Positions 48,977-61,300 of a stretch of DNA of 64,000 nucleotides are shown piece after piece; position 1 is the first letter of the stretch, and the number at the start of each line of letters is the position of its first letter. The DNA comes from Chaunax sp. Z400 (lineage: Eukaryota > Chordata > Actinopteri > Lophiiformes > Chaunacidae). The position numbers and the translations under genes are program-made. The notes under the pieces are model-generated. The model was given only the letters and a program-made list of their open reading frames with translations. It did no database searches and was not told where the DNA came from. The stretch is from positions 8,404,501 through 8,468,500 of the forward strand of contig CM075188.1 of assembly GCA_037577475.1 (NCBI GenBank), read 5' to 3'.

Positions 48977-51111
48977 ATGGCAACGTACGGTGACGAGCCA
49001 GTCGACAACTACTTCTATTCATCTTACAACCCTTACACGGGCAGATACCCCAGACCTAAAGGCGCGGGGTGGAAATATAAAAGTTACCTCTCCCACTATG
49101 GGGACACCTCTGATGCCTTCAACAACCACCAGCGCGCCCAGCTCAAGGCCATCTTATCTCAAATCAATCCAAAGCTCACCCCGAGGCTCAGGAAGGCAAA
49201 CACCAAAGATGTGGCGGTGCAGGTCAACCCGAAGAGAGACTCCTCGGTGCAGTGCTCCATCGGCCCGCGGACCCTCCTGGCCATGAAACGGGACATCCGG
49301 CGCAAAACAAAACAGGAGCCCACGACGCCCTGCAGCCCCAAGGCAGCGGGTTCTGTGCGTTACCCCCGCACCCTCGCCGTGTATTCACCCATCGCATACA
49401 GAAGCGTCACATCCTTCCTGGTGGATGAGAACAACAACAGAGAAGACTCCTGTGGTGAGGCGCAGACCGGAGACCCGCTCGGTGACCCGCCGGGGAAAAG
49501 CGACGGGAGGAAGAGCGAAGATAACCAGACTGGAGAGGATGGAAAGTCCGCAAAGCTCCCGGAGCAGCTGAAAAAGTCCAAAGAGAAGAGTGAAAATGCA
49601 CAGCAAACTACAGAGGGGTCAAACAGCAAGGCGCGTTTGCGGTTCCAGGTGAGGAACATCACGTGAATAAAAATGTCACTGTCACTGAAGTAGGCCTACA
49701 TGAGAATCAGTGAAACAAATCAGACTCCTATAGCCCCATCTGGTGCTCCTAATATCAATTGTAAGAATCCGCCTGAATCTAAACCACCAATCGGAGCCAG
49801 CAGGAGTGTCTGATGACGTATCTCTCCCTCGTGCACCTGCAAACACTTGTAGTGTTGTCTCAAACCGGTCAATGCTGGGGTGAACTTGCTGGAAATGACA
49901 GCTGCAAAAAAAATATCTGCCGGCTTTTTCATGTGACAAAAATGAATTTCAGTATGTTCCTGGTTCATGACAAACGGTACTTAGTTAGTGCTTCTATTTA
50001 TGTATCTGTTGCTGCAACCATCCTATCCCTGACCATCATTTTCACAAGCAAGTCTCATAAGCCCCTCCCCATCCACAGGACAGAGTCAATATGGTAACTT
50101 AAATTTGAAACACTCCTCAGATGTTGTTCATGGTTCCTGAAGCTGCTCCTCAGTGAATTATGAAACAACTCTTGGACTAAGGAGTTGATGGAGACTTAAT
50201 TGGGATTTATTGCCTGCCTTCTGATTCAGATGTAGAATCATGGCCTTCAAATAAAACCACTGTAATTTAAATGTCTTAAATCATGTCGGCTACCATTCAC
50301 TAACAACTAGGACATATCTCCTGATACCATAAATTCCAGTCTTGATGCTTTGGTTTACATAATTTTTTACTGATCCAGAACTTGATCCTTCACTCACTGA
50401 CATGCCTTTTGCCAATCAGTTCCTGGAGCAGAAATATGGATATTATCACTGCAGAGAATGCAATCTGCGATGGGAGAGTGCCTATGTTTGGTGTGTTCAG
50501 GGCACTAGCAAGGTGAGCAATTTATTTCTTTATCTAAAGCAACCACAGTCTGGTCAGTAATTAGCCAATAATTGCTCTAAATCAGGGGTTGGCAGTATTA
50601 ATTATCTGCTCCGATGATTTCTTACAGTAATTAATCCTGAGTGGAATGATTTTAGGTTCTTTTGTAACTAAATCTAGTTTTCAGATTGTCCTTTTTGTAA
50701 AATTGTATTTCTTTGGTGCATAAAATTTCTATAATTTGATTGGATCATGGTATGAAGTTCAAACCTGCCCTAATCTTAAATATGTTGTGTTCCAGGTGTA
50801 CTTCAAACAGTACTGCAGAAAATGCCAAAGAGACTTCAACCCATACCGTGTTGAGGACATCACATGTCATGTAAGCCTTTTTTTATTTAAATTTTTTTTA
50901 AAGGTCTTCTGTACATTAAAACATCCCATGTGTCACAACTAAACCCAAGCCCCGCTTTTCTTTCCAGACATGCAACAAAGCACGTTGTATCTGTGCAATA
51001 ACCCAACGCCACGTCGATCCCAAGCGGCCCCACAGACAGGACTTGTGCGGCAGATGCAAAGGCAAGCCGCTCTCCTGTGAGAGCACCTTCAGCTTCAAAT
51101 ACATAGTCTAA
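48977..51111 (+). CDS. zar1: zygote arrest protein 1
   Basis: ZAR1 is a maternal-effect protein of oocytes that binds 3' UTR elements of maternal mRNAs and helps hold them translationally silent. Exons: 48977-49648, 50420-50512, 50796-50870, 50968-51111; the product is 327 residues, close to zebrafish Zar1. The N-terminus is Tyr-rich (YFYSSYNPYTGRYPRPK). Next comes the conserved QLKAILSQINPKLTPRLRKA and TKDVAVQVNPKRDSSVQCSIGPRTL block, then a charged low-complexity linker. The C-terminal zinc-binding RNA-binding domain starts at YGYYHCRECNLRWESAYVW and continues with YCRKC, CHTCNKARCIC and LCGRCKGKPLSC to SFKYIV. The ATG 48977 is chosen because MATYGDE matches the family start. The domain layout separates it from zar1l less firmly than synteny does; the position between slc10a4 and fryl argues for zar1. 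Confidence 0.96.
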
Positions 51112-51299
51112 GAGGCGTCTGAACTGAACTCTGCCTGCAACACATCAGTACACGTCCTGTTGGGGGGGGGGGTATCCTCAACCCTGTGCCACTTTATTTG
51201 CAGATGCAATAATGGCATCTAGATTCAACACGTTTCAAATCTTCATTTTGTGCCTGTTTGTGTTGAAATTAATGGTAAGCACCACACGATTCATGACGT

Positions 51300-51305
51300 A
51301 ATAAA
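51300..51305 (+). terminator. zar1: zar1 polyadenylation signal
   Basis: AATAAA lies 189 bases after the zar1 stop, giving a short 3' UTR as expected for a maternal transcript. It is the first canonical signal after the stop codon. Confidence 0.6.
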
Positions 51306-51399
51306 TGGATAACTTGCACTCGGTACTGATTCATTCTTTTCACACAAATCACTGTTGGGTCTTAGTAGTAGTGGAAATGAAAGGAAGGTAACTAATACT

Positions 51400-52110
51400 T
51401 TAAATCCTTTATTTAAACAGGTAGTCTCTTTGAGATCTAGGTCTTTTCCTAGAGACCGTGTACAAAAAAAATGAACTCGAGTTTAAACATGGACAGAAAT
51501 AGACACGTTACCACAATTCAAAGAAAATGATTAGTGTAACTGCAGACATAAAAATATAACCTTTTCCCAAAAGCTCAAATGAAATAAAAGGAAGCTTCAG
51601 TTCTTTTGAAGGTCAAGCCATTTGTATGCAGCCTAGTACTTGAACCTTCTGCCAGAAACAGGAGGTATAATGAATTTAAGATGTCCTGTGACTGGACACA
51701 TTTTAGGCATCATGTTTAAATGAATTCAGAGTAGAGGTAAAATACTTTATGTAGTAGGGCCTTATAAATCTAACAATCAACGCTGCTGCCTTCAGCCAGA
51801 GGACCAGCCCACTTTTCATATAGAGTGCAATGGTGAGTGAGGGATGCATCACCCAAGAAGCCCAGCATGCTGATAGTGAAGAGGCTTTAATGTAGAGGGA
51901 GAAGCATGCATATAAGTGCAAACAAAACTGTAGATCATACAGGTCTTTGAGTATCAGAAGAACACATGTACAAAAATGTAATTTGGACCTTCAGTTTGTT
52001 TCCATGTGGGTCTTAAGGTGAGCCTGAACGCCTCCTGCCAGAGAATGAACGCCGCACCTGACCTGACTCTGGTGGGGACTGAGTAGATCATTAAGATTAC
52101 AGGCCTAAAA
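51400..52110. repeat. degraded LINE-like dispersed repeat
   Basis: The stretch beginning ctttatttaaacaggtagtc, then tttgagatctaggtc, and later gagtgcaatggtgagtgagg and agaagcatgcatataagtgc resembles a common fish interspersed repeat. It fills much of the gap between the converging zar1 and fryl transcripts. No coding frame survives. Confidence 0.4.
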
Positions 52111-52421
52111 TACTATACTCATCTGTACTTTAAATCAAAGTCCTGTTTAACTTGTTGGAATTCCTTTTACATATAAGTGCTTGCTGGGAGACGTATACAA
52201 TCATACAAACCAGCATCAGGAAGTCTGTTTGAATGCTTACTTACCTGACTGGATCATTCCACAGGTTAACAGGTGATAGCATCTTTCTTAGTAACAGTGC
52301 AGTTGTGGATGTATAATACTGCTAGATTTGGTCCAAACTTCAATAAGAAAGTGGTTTATTGTCTAATAAAGTAGTGGAATCATAAAAACACCAGACAGAG
52401 CTCATACTGTAGGATTAGGTT

Positions 52422-52427
52422 TTTATT
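52422..52427 (-). terminator. fryl: possible fryl polyadenylation signal
   Basis: AATAAA on the minus strand lies 1.6 kb past the fryl stop. It is the best candidate; alternative use of nearer non-canonical signals cannot be excluded. Confidence 0.35.
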
Positions 52428-54051
52428 TATCCAGAGAAAAGGCTGGCATGTGAATGAACAAAAAAGTAATGCAACTCTACATTAAAACATCTTCCAGGTA
52501 AATAATATATTCATTAAATAATTAAGAACAGCATTCAAATGTACCAGATAAGCAGGGGAAAAAGCTCTGAGGAATGAATACAGTGAATGTTACAATGTGC
52601 CATGACAAAATATCCAGAAAGCATTTGGACAGCGGTTCACGTCCTGCAGTCACAGCAGCAAGTAGGGCCATCCTGAAAGCACAGCGCAGCTTCAAAGACA
52701 GCCGATTCCCCTTCTGAAAACAATATGTAGGCCAAGATGAGTGCAGCTTTGCTACGTGGACAAACACAAACCTCGGTCTCCCCTTCATAAGGTTTTAAGC
52801 ATCGCCTATGCTGGGGTGACATGCGAACAACAAGATCACAGTTGAGAGAAGGAATGCATACGAGTTGGTTGGATCAGTGTGGTGCAACAGCAGATGGAGG
52901 CTACATTACATCTCCCATGCCATCCGTAAAGGCAGACAGTAGGCCTGTCCCCAAACGAAACCGACCCTGTCTGCAAGACCACAACCAACATCTAAGGAAG
53001 CCTTTGGGAAATTTTGTGGTTTGTGGTTGGATAATGAATGTTGAGCGGATCATTAATGACTCAAATCTGGTCTTGGCTTTCTCTCATCACATTAACTTTA
53101 TACATACATCCTATTTGGATGAGCAGTGCATTAAACAAAAGTACAAGGGAAAAATACTGGTTTTACACTATACATTTTCTAAAATATATACAGAGTAAAA
53201 TAAGTTATGTATCCATAATGAGCTGTAGCCAGTCTGCACTTCTTGTGCAATTAAATGCATTTGTGTGTGAGTGTATACCAGAATATCTAATATATATCAC
53301 ACAGTCAAGAGTCTCTAAAGGCAGCTACTTATTTGGTTAAAGAGTGAGTTTTGTGTTAAGACCTGTTGAAGGGGACTCTCCTCTCAAAGCAGATCAATAA
53401 ACAGACACGTTTCTCTTTTTACACTCCCTGAAGGTAAACTTTTCCCCACAGGGTTACAATTACATGTTAAATATCCTGACATTTACAACCTAGGATGTTA
53501 GCTCTAATAAAAAATACATTTCTCAAAAAATATTCTTGCAGTGCTTTTCTCTTTCAAGCATGCTTTTGAAAACTTTTTTTTTTTTTTTTTTTAAACAAGA
53601 TTTTTCTACGTTTGCTTATGAATCTTGACGGCAAGTCCTCACGCACGACACCTCCTCTGAACTGTCTTACAAGCTTCCATACCATCTCCCAGCCGGGGCC
53701 CCTCGGAGGCCGCTGGTCGGCACAATTAGGCCGTCAGGTCAGATCCAGCAAAAAGAAAAAAAAAAGAAAAAAGCTCTCAATGTGTCCTCACCACCACATG
53801 ACTTATTGCAACTGAATTTTGCAAAGTTTACTTAGTCAGGGAAAAGATGTTAGCTTTAAGCATTCATACATGTAATAATATATATTAAGAGTCACAGTTA
53901 TTCCCACACATCCTTTAGCCCTTTATAGGTGGAGTCTCTCTCGTCCTCTGAAGCCCCCCACGGTCTACCCTCTCTCTGCAGCTGATGTGAGGTCTGTGCA
54001 GAGCAGACGGGGGTGTTTTTGTCCAGGCTTGCAGCCTGCAGTACCACGGCT
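52428..54051 (-). other. fryl: fryl 3' untranslated region
   Basis: This lies between the fryl stop and the likely polyadenylation signal. A T-run sits at 53573-53592 and a purine tract near 53748-53773. There is no open frame of note on the gene strand. Confidence 0.45.
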
Positions 54052-55250
54052 TCACAGTCCAGTGCTGACCACGGTGGTGTGGGGCTGACGGGCCTGCGCC
54101 TGGCTCAAGGCCTCACGGATCTGCAGGTTGAGCTCCATGAGGCGGGTGCTTGCCTGAGACAGGTCCCTGCTGGGGCCCACCACCGCCAGGCAGCCTGTCT
54201 GCCCCAACGTCTGGTGACGGAAGTAGATGTGTAGAAGTGTCTGGACTGCGTTGTCTGTCTCGTTGCCAAAGATGTCGTTGGGCCACAAAGACCTGCAGAG
54301 GAGGACAGGTGGGGGTGAGGACATGCAGGGACCATGAATTAAGGAGTTTGAAGACGTGTTACAGAACACGTGATAGGATGGACATTTTTCTTGTTGGTTT
54401 CATTGTGTTTGAAGCATTTTCGTTCTGTTGGTGAAGACCAGGTGCTTTGTTTTATTTCTGTCGAGCATGTTTTTCAGTTTTGGTGAGTTGCTAAGTACAA
54501 CACTTTAAATATGTTCAGGTCTGAAACCTCCAAGGCAGCCCAGTTTCCCAATTATGTCTTTGCACCTAAAAGCAATAGTTCCATAATAGTTTCCCCTCAT
54601 AATATGACCATGAAAACCTACCCCTAGAATCTGGAATCACATTTATATAATTCATATTTCACTAATAGTGGTTTCCTTCAGGAACTAGTAACTGTAACCT
54701 TTGAAAATCCTGAATCAGAACAGTTTCAGCTACAATTTGATCTCAGTTCAAGTCACCATTATCATTTGTTATCTCACAGCAGTGAATCTTATGGTGATGT
54801 CATTAAATCATTTTTGTCCCAGCATTGTAGGCAAACATCTCATAACTGCCCCTACCCCACAATGGTTAAAAATCTTTCATAACAATTCTGGATCTGGATG
54901 ATGATCTGGGTCAGAACCAAATGAATATATAATGAATTGTTCCTTTGGCCGTACCCTACCCCTACAAAACATTTAAATAAAATCAGTTTGTTAATCTTTG
55001 AGTCATTCTGCTAACAGACAGACAGACAAACAAAACCTGACAAAAACACGATCTCCTTGGTGGAGGCAGTAAAAGAAATCCTTGAAGAAAAATCCTCAAG
55101 GTGAGTAAAGTGATTCATCAAATTAAATGCAGTGCTCCGTGCCAAGCAAATAAATTAAATAGTATTTTTATTTTTTTAATTATTATTTTATAACAACTAA
55201 AAACTAAAGTGATCCATTAAGAAAGGCCAGTGAATTATGTATCAGCTTGG

Positions 55251-55313
<63 letters not shown>

Positions 55314-58300
55314 TTGAGCAGCAGAGAGCAGGTGACGAGCCGCTGCCAGTGATTCCTTCCTGGAGTTTTATGGAATAAACAATCATTGGTATAAACCTCA
55401 CAGGCTATGAACAACCATTAACTTCTGATATTGTGGGCAGTTATGTCTGGTTTTACATGCAGAGAGTGGCTGTGAATTGAACGGCACAGGAAGAAGACAG
55501 TGAGCAGGAATCAGTTTAGCATTAAATGTAAAGTACATGTTACAGTATATGTAAATCAGGACTGCAGCCTCTAAAGTCAAGACCACAGTGAAGTTCACTG
55601 TGTCATTTCTGAACTACTGGAAAGTTGAAGGGGTGAGTCCCAAAGCAAGAGGTGACTTTACCGTGGAAGAGAAGAAAAAATCTTCACTGCTGATCGAGTA
55701 GAGACTGAAAACTGAGCAGGAAAGGCTAACAGCCAAAATAAATGTATTGTGACTGTGGTTATATAAATCTGGTGTATGGTGCCGTCAGATTGCTGCTCGA
55801 CCGGCCCATTAAATATCACAGCTGTGTTCTTGCTTTTGTAAGTGTTCAGTGGAAGATTAAGAAGTTCTGACCACAGTGAAAATGTTGTTTTTGAAAGGCT
55901 AAATGTCCATAAACATAAAATGAAGCAAGATTATTTTGTGTAGTGACTATTAGAAGTTATTACATCTATATTTTTTCAATAAACTTTGACTTTTGAACTT
56001 CGACACATTCTTGAGTAAGTGGAAATGTTTGGATCACACGAGTCAGAAACAATCCTCCGCAGCCACCACTGCAATCAGATTCTACAAATAGTACAATATA
56101 AATAATGTTTAGCTGCCTGACATACCAATATAATTTATTGTTGCAACTTACATGGATGATCACTTATCCTATCATTTTAAAGAGATTAAAAACTCAACTG
56201 TGTTCATATTGTATGACATGAATTAAATTATAATGAAGTTACATTGGGAGCAGGTACATTTATTAGGTTGTACGTGGCAACTTTCTGGCACCGTGACTTG
56301 GAATACGATTACTCTCCCCTTTCAAAATTGCCTACATTTAGGGTTTTGGTCATATGATTGAACTGATTTGCAGTATTAGCAATAATTTATGTGTCTGTGC
56401 TGTAGAACAACAACGCTGATCTTACCTAAAGACTTTGACCTGTATGATGGCAGACCTGAAGTCTCTGGCTCTCAGAGTTTCAATCAGTGACTGGATGGCT
56501 GTCTCTGTGTTGGTCTGGGCAGTGTCTGACATGCACACATCCTCCTGACCATCATTTCCTGTTTCTGCCTCCTTCAAACAACTCTCCAGGATGGTGAGCT
56601 CTTCAGACATATTGGTCACCTTAGGAACAGAGACGTAAAACCATTAATATCATAGCACTGCTTATCACAGCATACATATAAAACATCGAGCTGAGAGGTC
56701 AGTGAAATACACCTCTTCATGAAATATTAACTGCAACAGCAGACCCCATCACTCCATAGAGTATGAGAAATGATTTAATTTTATTACTTTAATCTAATTT
56801 AAGCTCCAGCTAGATGCAGCACAGGGAGGAATCCACTGCAGTGCACATTCAGCAATGACTGGTTTAATATTCTGTAGTTAAAAAAATAATCTGCCTTTAC
56901 AATCTAATTTCCTGCTCACTCATGTACAGTATTATTGTAATAAAAAAAAACAACCACCTTAAAAACATTATAACAAACAACTATGAAAAAGAGATAGTGA
57001 GACAATACTCTGGAGAACGGTGCTCTTGCAGCATGATGTAATATAATGCAATTTGTCTGTTCTTGACTCTGTGACAGAGGAGATAAGATGTGCTGTTTCT
57101 GATTTCACTGCACATCAGACACCCAAAAAAACAAATGCATTCATGCAAATCCATCTTATTTTGAAGCAGTCGACAGCAGATCCAGTGTGCTTTTATTCTC
57201 ACCTCCACTTCTCTCTTGATGGTGTCCACCCTGCTGATGAGCTTACAGTAGGCCTGGAAAAGCAGCAGCAGCTGAAAGTGCAACTTATAGAGCCTGCGAC
57301 ATAACTCCAGCTCCTACAGAGACACAATCGTTGATAGCGTCACATTTCAGCGTTACCGTCTAATCTTGCACTGAAATTACAACGGTGATCACATGATTAG
57401 ACAGATGGCTATGCTGGGTTAGAACATGGGAGTTGATGAAATGGGTTAACGTGGCCAAGAGCAAAGTACCATCCGGTTTGGGCCAGAGGTGAGTCGACTA
57501 CGAGTGAAATTAGTCATGTGATCTCAATTAGAAAAGGATCCATCAACACCTCTTGTGATGTTCCCTACGGGTCACTTGTGACTAATACGGCTGACTAGAT
57601 GAACGACCCAAAGAAGTGGATAATTACTCAAAGACCCTAATTCAGGAAAATATGGAGGGACAAAAAAAAAAAGAAAAGAAAAAGGAATTTAAACAGATAT
57701 GGAATTGAACAATACATGCAAAATGAAAGTAATCTAATCCTGACAACAATATAGTCTCCAATCACCCTCTACCCCCTTTGGACATCATTTATCAGCAGAC
57801 AGAATCAGTGTGCAGTACAAAGCGGTTAAGACACTGATTACCCAGGATGGATGCAGCGGCAGAAAAAAATACACATATTGCGATAAAGGGCAATAAATTA
57901 AGATTGGGAGGATGGGAGAGCTGGGTTACATGGCCGATCGAGGTGGAGACAGATACAAAGGTGGGTAGGGGGTGGTGGCAGAGCACAGTCTGTGGCTGTA
58001 AAAATGCAGGTTATGCACAGAGAGATGAAATAATCGGTGCTTTGTCCTGATGCCATGATTATTGAGAGTCTATAATATAAGAACCACTTACTGCTAGATT
58101 TTCCATTTGCTAAGCAAGAAGGTGAGCAGGTCACACACACAAACACACAAAACAAGGAGAAAAAGACCAAGAATTAATGAGCTTTATGGCAGAAGAGACA
58201 GTCGCCTGGCGGTCAGGGAGCGGTGGCTTATCGTCGTCAGCGTGGGCTCAGTGCCGAAACACACAAGCTCACTTCAGAGGTCACAGAAACCTTTATTCAG

Positions 58301-61300
58301 CACAGCATGATGAGGGAGAGAAAAGATGTGATAGAAGCTACAGGAGGAGGAACGAGAGGGGAAAGAAAGATCTCTGAAGGTATCAGTTTGAACCTAAAAC
58401 CCCATTTATGTGAGAGGATAACAGAGAGAGAGGCTGTGAGCACGTCGTCCACAGATCTGTGCAAGATTCTAAAGCCAAGTCAAAATTGCAGCTATTCTGG
58501 GATGTGGAGGGAGAGAGGCCTCACAATTTAAAAGTGTAAAACTTATCAGTTTGTCTTGAAAATCTTTCCCCTGTTCATTTTCTTTGAACTAACCATCTCC
58601 TAAAATAAAGACATACAATATAAATGAATGTCATGAATTCCTGCCAATATTTCTCACAAATCTTTAGTAGAAGATTTTTATGGCTTGCTTAAGAAAAAAC
58701 AGAAGAGATTGTCCTTTAAAGTTAAACTGAAACCACATTTAGTCGACATTTTTTAAAAATTTAAATTTTGTGCAAAAGCAATAAAAAGCACCATAGGTGT
58801 TTTTATAGCAGCGAATATTTGACTGCTCTCTGTTGTTGAGAAAAGGGTTCAACCACATGCTGAAGGTTATCGGCCCCCGTTATGAAGTTCCCTCGTACGC
58901 ATTTCAGCCAGCAAGTCATAGCAGCCCTTTATAAACAGACACAAGCTACAGTTGTCCACAGCTTATCCAAGACATCTGCTGTCTCTCTCACGATGGATGG
59001 GTGGACATCTAGAGCTCCTGAGAGTTACCTGACAGTAACGCCGCAATACATTTTATTTTCTGTTTATTATTTGTGAGAGAGTTTTTATGTTGCACAGTCC
59101 TAATGTAAAGCTGAAAGCTGCTAATGTTAAGTACAGTACAAGTACAGGTGTTTTTCTACATGCTGCACCTTATTTGATATACTTTTTATTTGTGAGAGAG
59201 TATTTATGTTGCACAGTCCTGAAGTGAAGCTGAAAGCGGCTCATTTGAATACAACAACATACAAATAATGTTTCCCACATAGATTTGACTTGGGTGGGCT
59301 GCCCCAGTGTATTAGCGACCACCAAGTTATATTTGGTGGCCTATTGTATGCATATATGATTTTTTTTTAAATGTATTTCTATTCTGAGAAAACAATGTCA
59401 TGGCCGCCTGATTAACTATTGGACAACCTCTCCATAATCTAGCCCTTGTGTACATGGTTATTCTGGTATTGTGTGGAGGTTTTACTGACAGCTGCACAAG
59501 CTCTACATAGGGAAGAGAGTTCCCTGGTATTCTATGTTGGTACCAGAACATGAGCAGAGTATGACAGGAAGGATTCTGAACAGAGTCCAGAGTGGATTCT
59601 TTTTGTTTTCCAGGTTAGACTGTTGCCTTTTTTCCTGCTCCAATGACACTCGGGGTTCACTCACATCAGGAGTCTGAAGTCTAACCAGCCATCATTCAGA
59701 TGTTTTCTCCTGTTACGTGGAGAAAAAGATACTGCTACCAAACACACATTGGCCGTGTTGTTGACCATCTGAGTAGTTTGTTTGGGATATAGAGTAATAT
59801 TTTATTGACTCATTTTATTTTACACATAGTTAGTGGAGGGGTCTGAGACTGAAAGAGATGCAAAAGAAAGAGAGAGAGCTCATAACAGAGAAATAATATT
59901 CTTGTATAAACTTGATGGTTTAATAAGGAAACATTTAAAACATATGGTCTAATTCCTAATTAGCTTAACCTTAAATTTTAACCTCGCATTTGAATTGAGT
60001 TGAGTTGTGTATTTTGAAATGAAATGAAATGATGTTTAGTGGGTTATCTACTTGCTTTATTTTTGAATTAGTCTAGCTGGTGTTTAAGATTCATTGAAAC
60101 GCTAAGCTGATTTTTTTTTTCTTCTCTTGGATCCTGACGTGAACGACGAGGGTGGAGTGATATTAAAAGCTGCAGCTTGTCTTTGAGTAGGGGAGGGGGA
60201 GCGAAGAGAAGTTCACGACTCCACTGCGCTCACATGTCCTGCTCTGTACTACGTTGACTTCAATCGTTTCCTTAGGCAACAACATTAACAACAAGCCTCC
60301 TCCACAGGCAGATCACTTGCTGTTGTGAAAAGAATTGCACAACAAAACACGTTTTATTGATTTGATGAATAAATGCAAAACTAGACAGCATCATCATGAA
60401 ATAAAAAATACCAATTATACATTTTTACTTCTTCAATTGTGAAGAAACAAAACCCACAATTTAAAACAGAGGCTATATATGCTGTAGCAGACAAAAAACT
60501 AAAAGTTCATTTCAGTTGGATGTTAAGTCTTAATGACAGAAATCGGTAACAAAATTCATCCATTTATCATTTTGTTGCAACCCAACTTTCAGGTAATACT
60601 CTCAGCCATCAAACAAGTAAGTGTTCATTCCTACCTGTGCATGAGTATTAGGCTGTTGGCTGCCGTCTTTGTCCCCAAATGTTTTCCTGCAGTTCTCCAG
60701 CCACTACAAGGCAAGCAGGACAAGGGTGAGTGACAGACAAGACAGGAGAAAACAAACATAAGTCTTATGGGAGAGGAAGCTTGGTAGCAGACGAAAAGAG
60801 GAGCTTTTTTTCCCTCACTTGGACGTCTGCGCTTGTGTGTGTGCAATAAAGGTTGGTCAGAGAGGAGATTTAATAAGTGTGTTGTACTTAACGAATTAAA
60901 GAAGGCCTGTTACAGAGTATGGGATGGTATCCAGCCCTCCAGGGACCATTGCCGTCTCATTCAATTAGCGCCCCTGCATCCCAGAACCCTCTGCAATCTC
61001 ATCTCTTCTCTTCATTCCCCTCCCCCTTCGTTTCCTCCCAACCCCTCACAGCTTCTTCTGCCTGGCCTCCTCTAACTGATTTAGGAACGCTGCGGGTTAT
61101 TTTTATCCCCTCGGCGGGGGAAGTCGCTGGTGATGCAGACAGCGGCAGCTAAATCTACTCATACCCAAAGCTGATGAGACAGGCTGGGGCTTATCTTGAA
61201 TAGCATCAGCCATTTGTTTCCATGTTCTCTTGGCCTTCCATGGTGCGATGCAATTTACACACGTCTCCTAGGCCTACTGCACTTGAGATGAAACAGTTCC

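Larger units (their letters stand above)
54293..56425 (-). other. fryl: fryl last intron
   Basis: This 2.1-kb intron contains a dispersed repeat (54890-55075) and a GT microsatellite (55254-55312); nothing else was recognised. Confidence 0.75.
57314..60634 (-). other. fryl: fryl intron with transposase relic
   Basis: This 3.3-kb intron has a hAT transposase fragment (58840-59045) and an associated duplicated segment (59067-59250). A purine tract lies near 57663-57685. No exon was seen. Confidence 0.7.

Noticed and set aside
48990..49662. Other-frame and antisense frames over zar1 exon 1
   Set aside because: GC-rich coding exon shadows; the true frame matches ZAR1 throughout.
55204..55401. 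Thr-His repeat protein from the minus strand
   Set aside because: Pure translation of the GT microsatellite.
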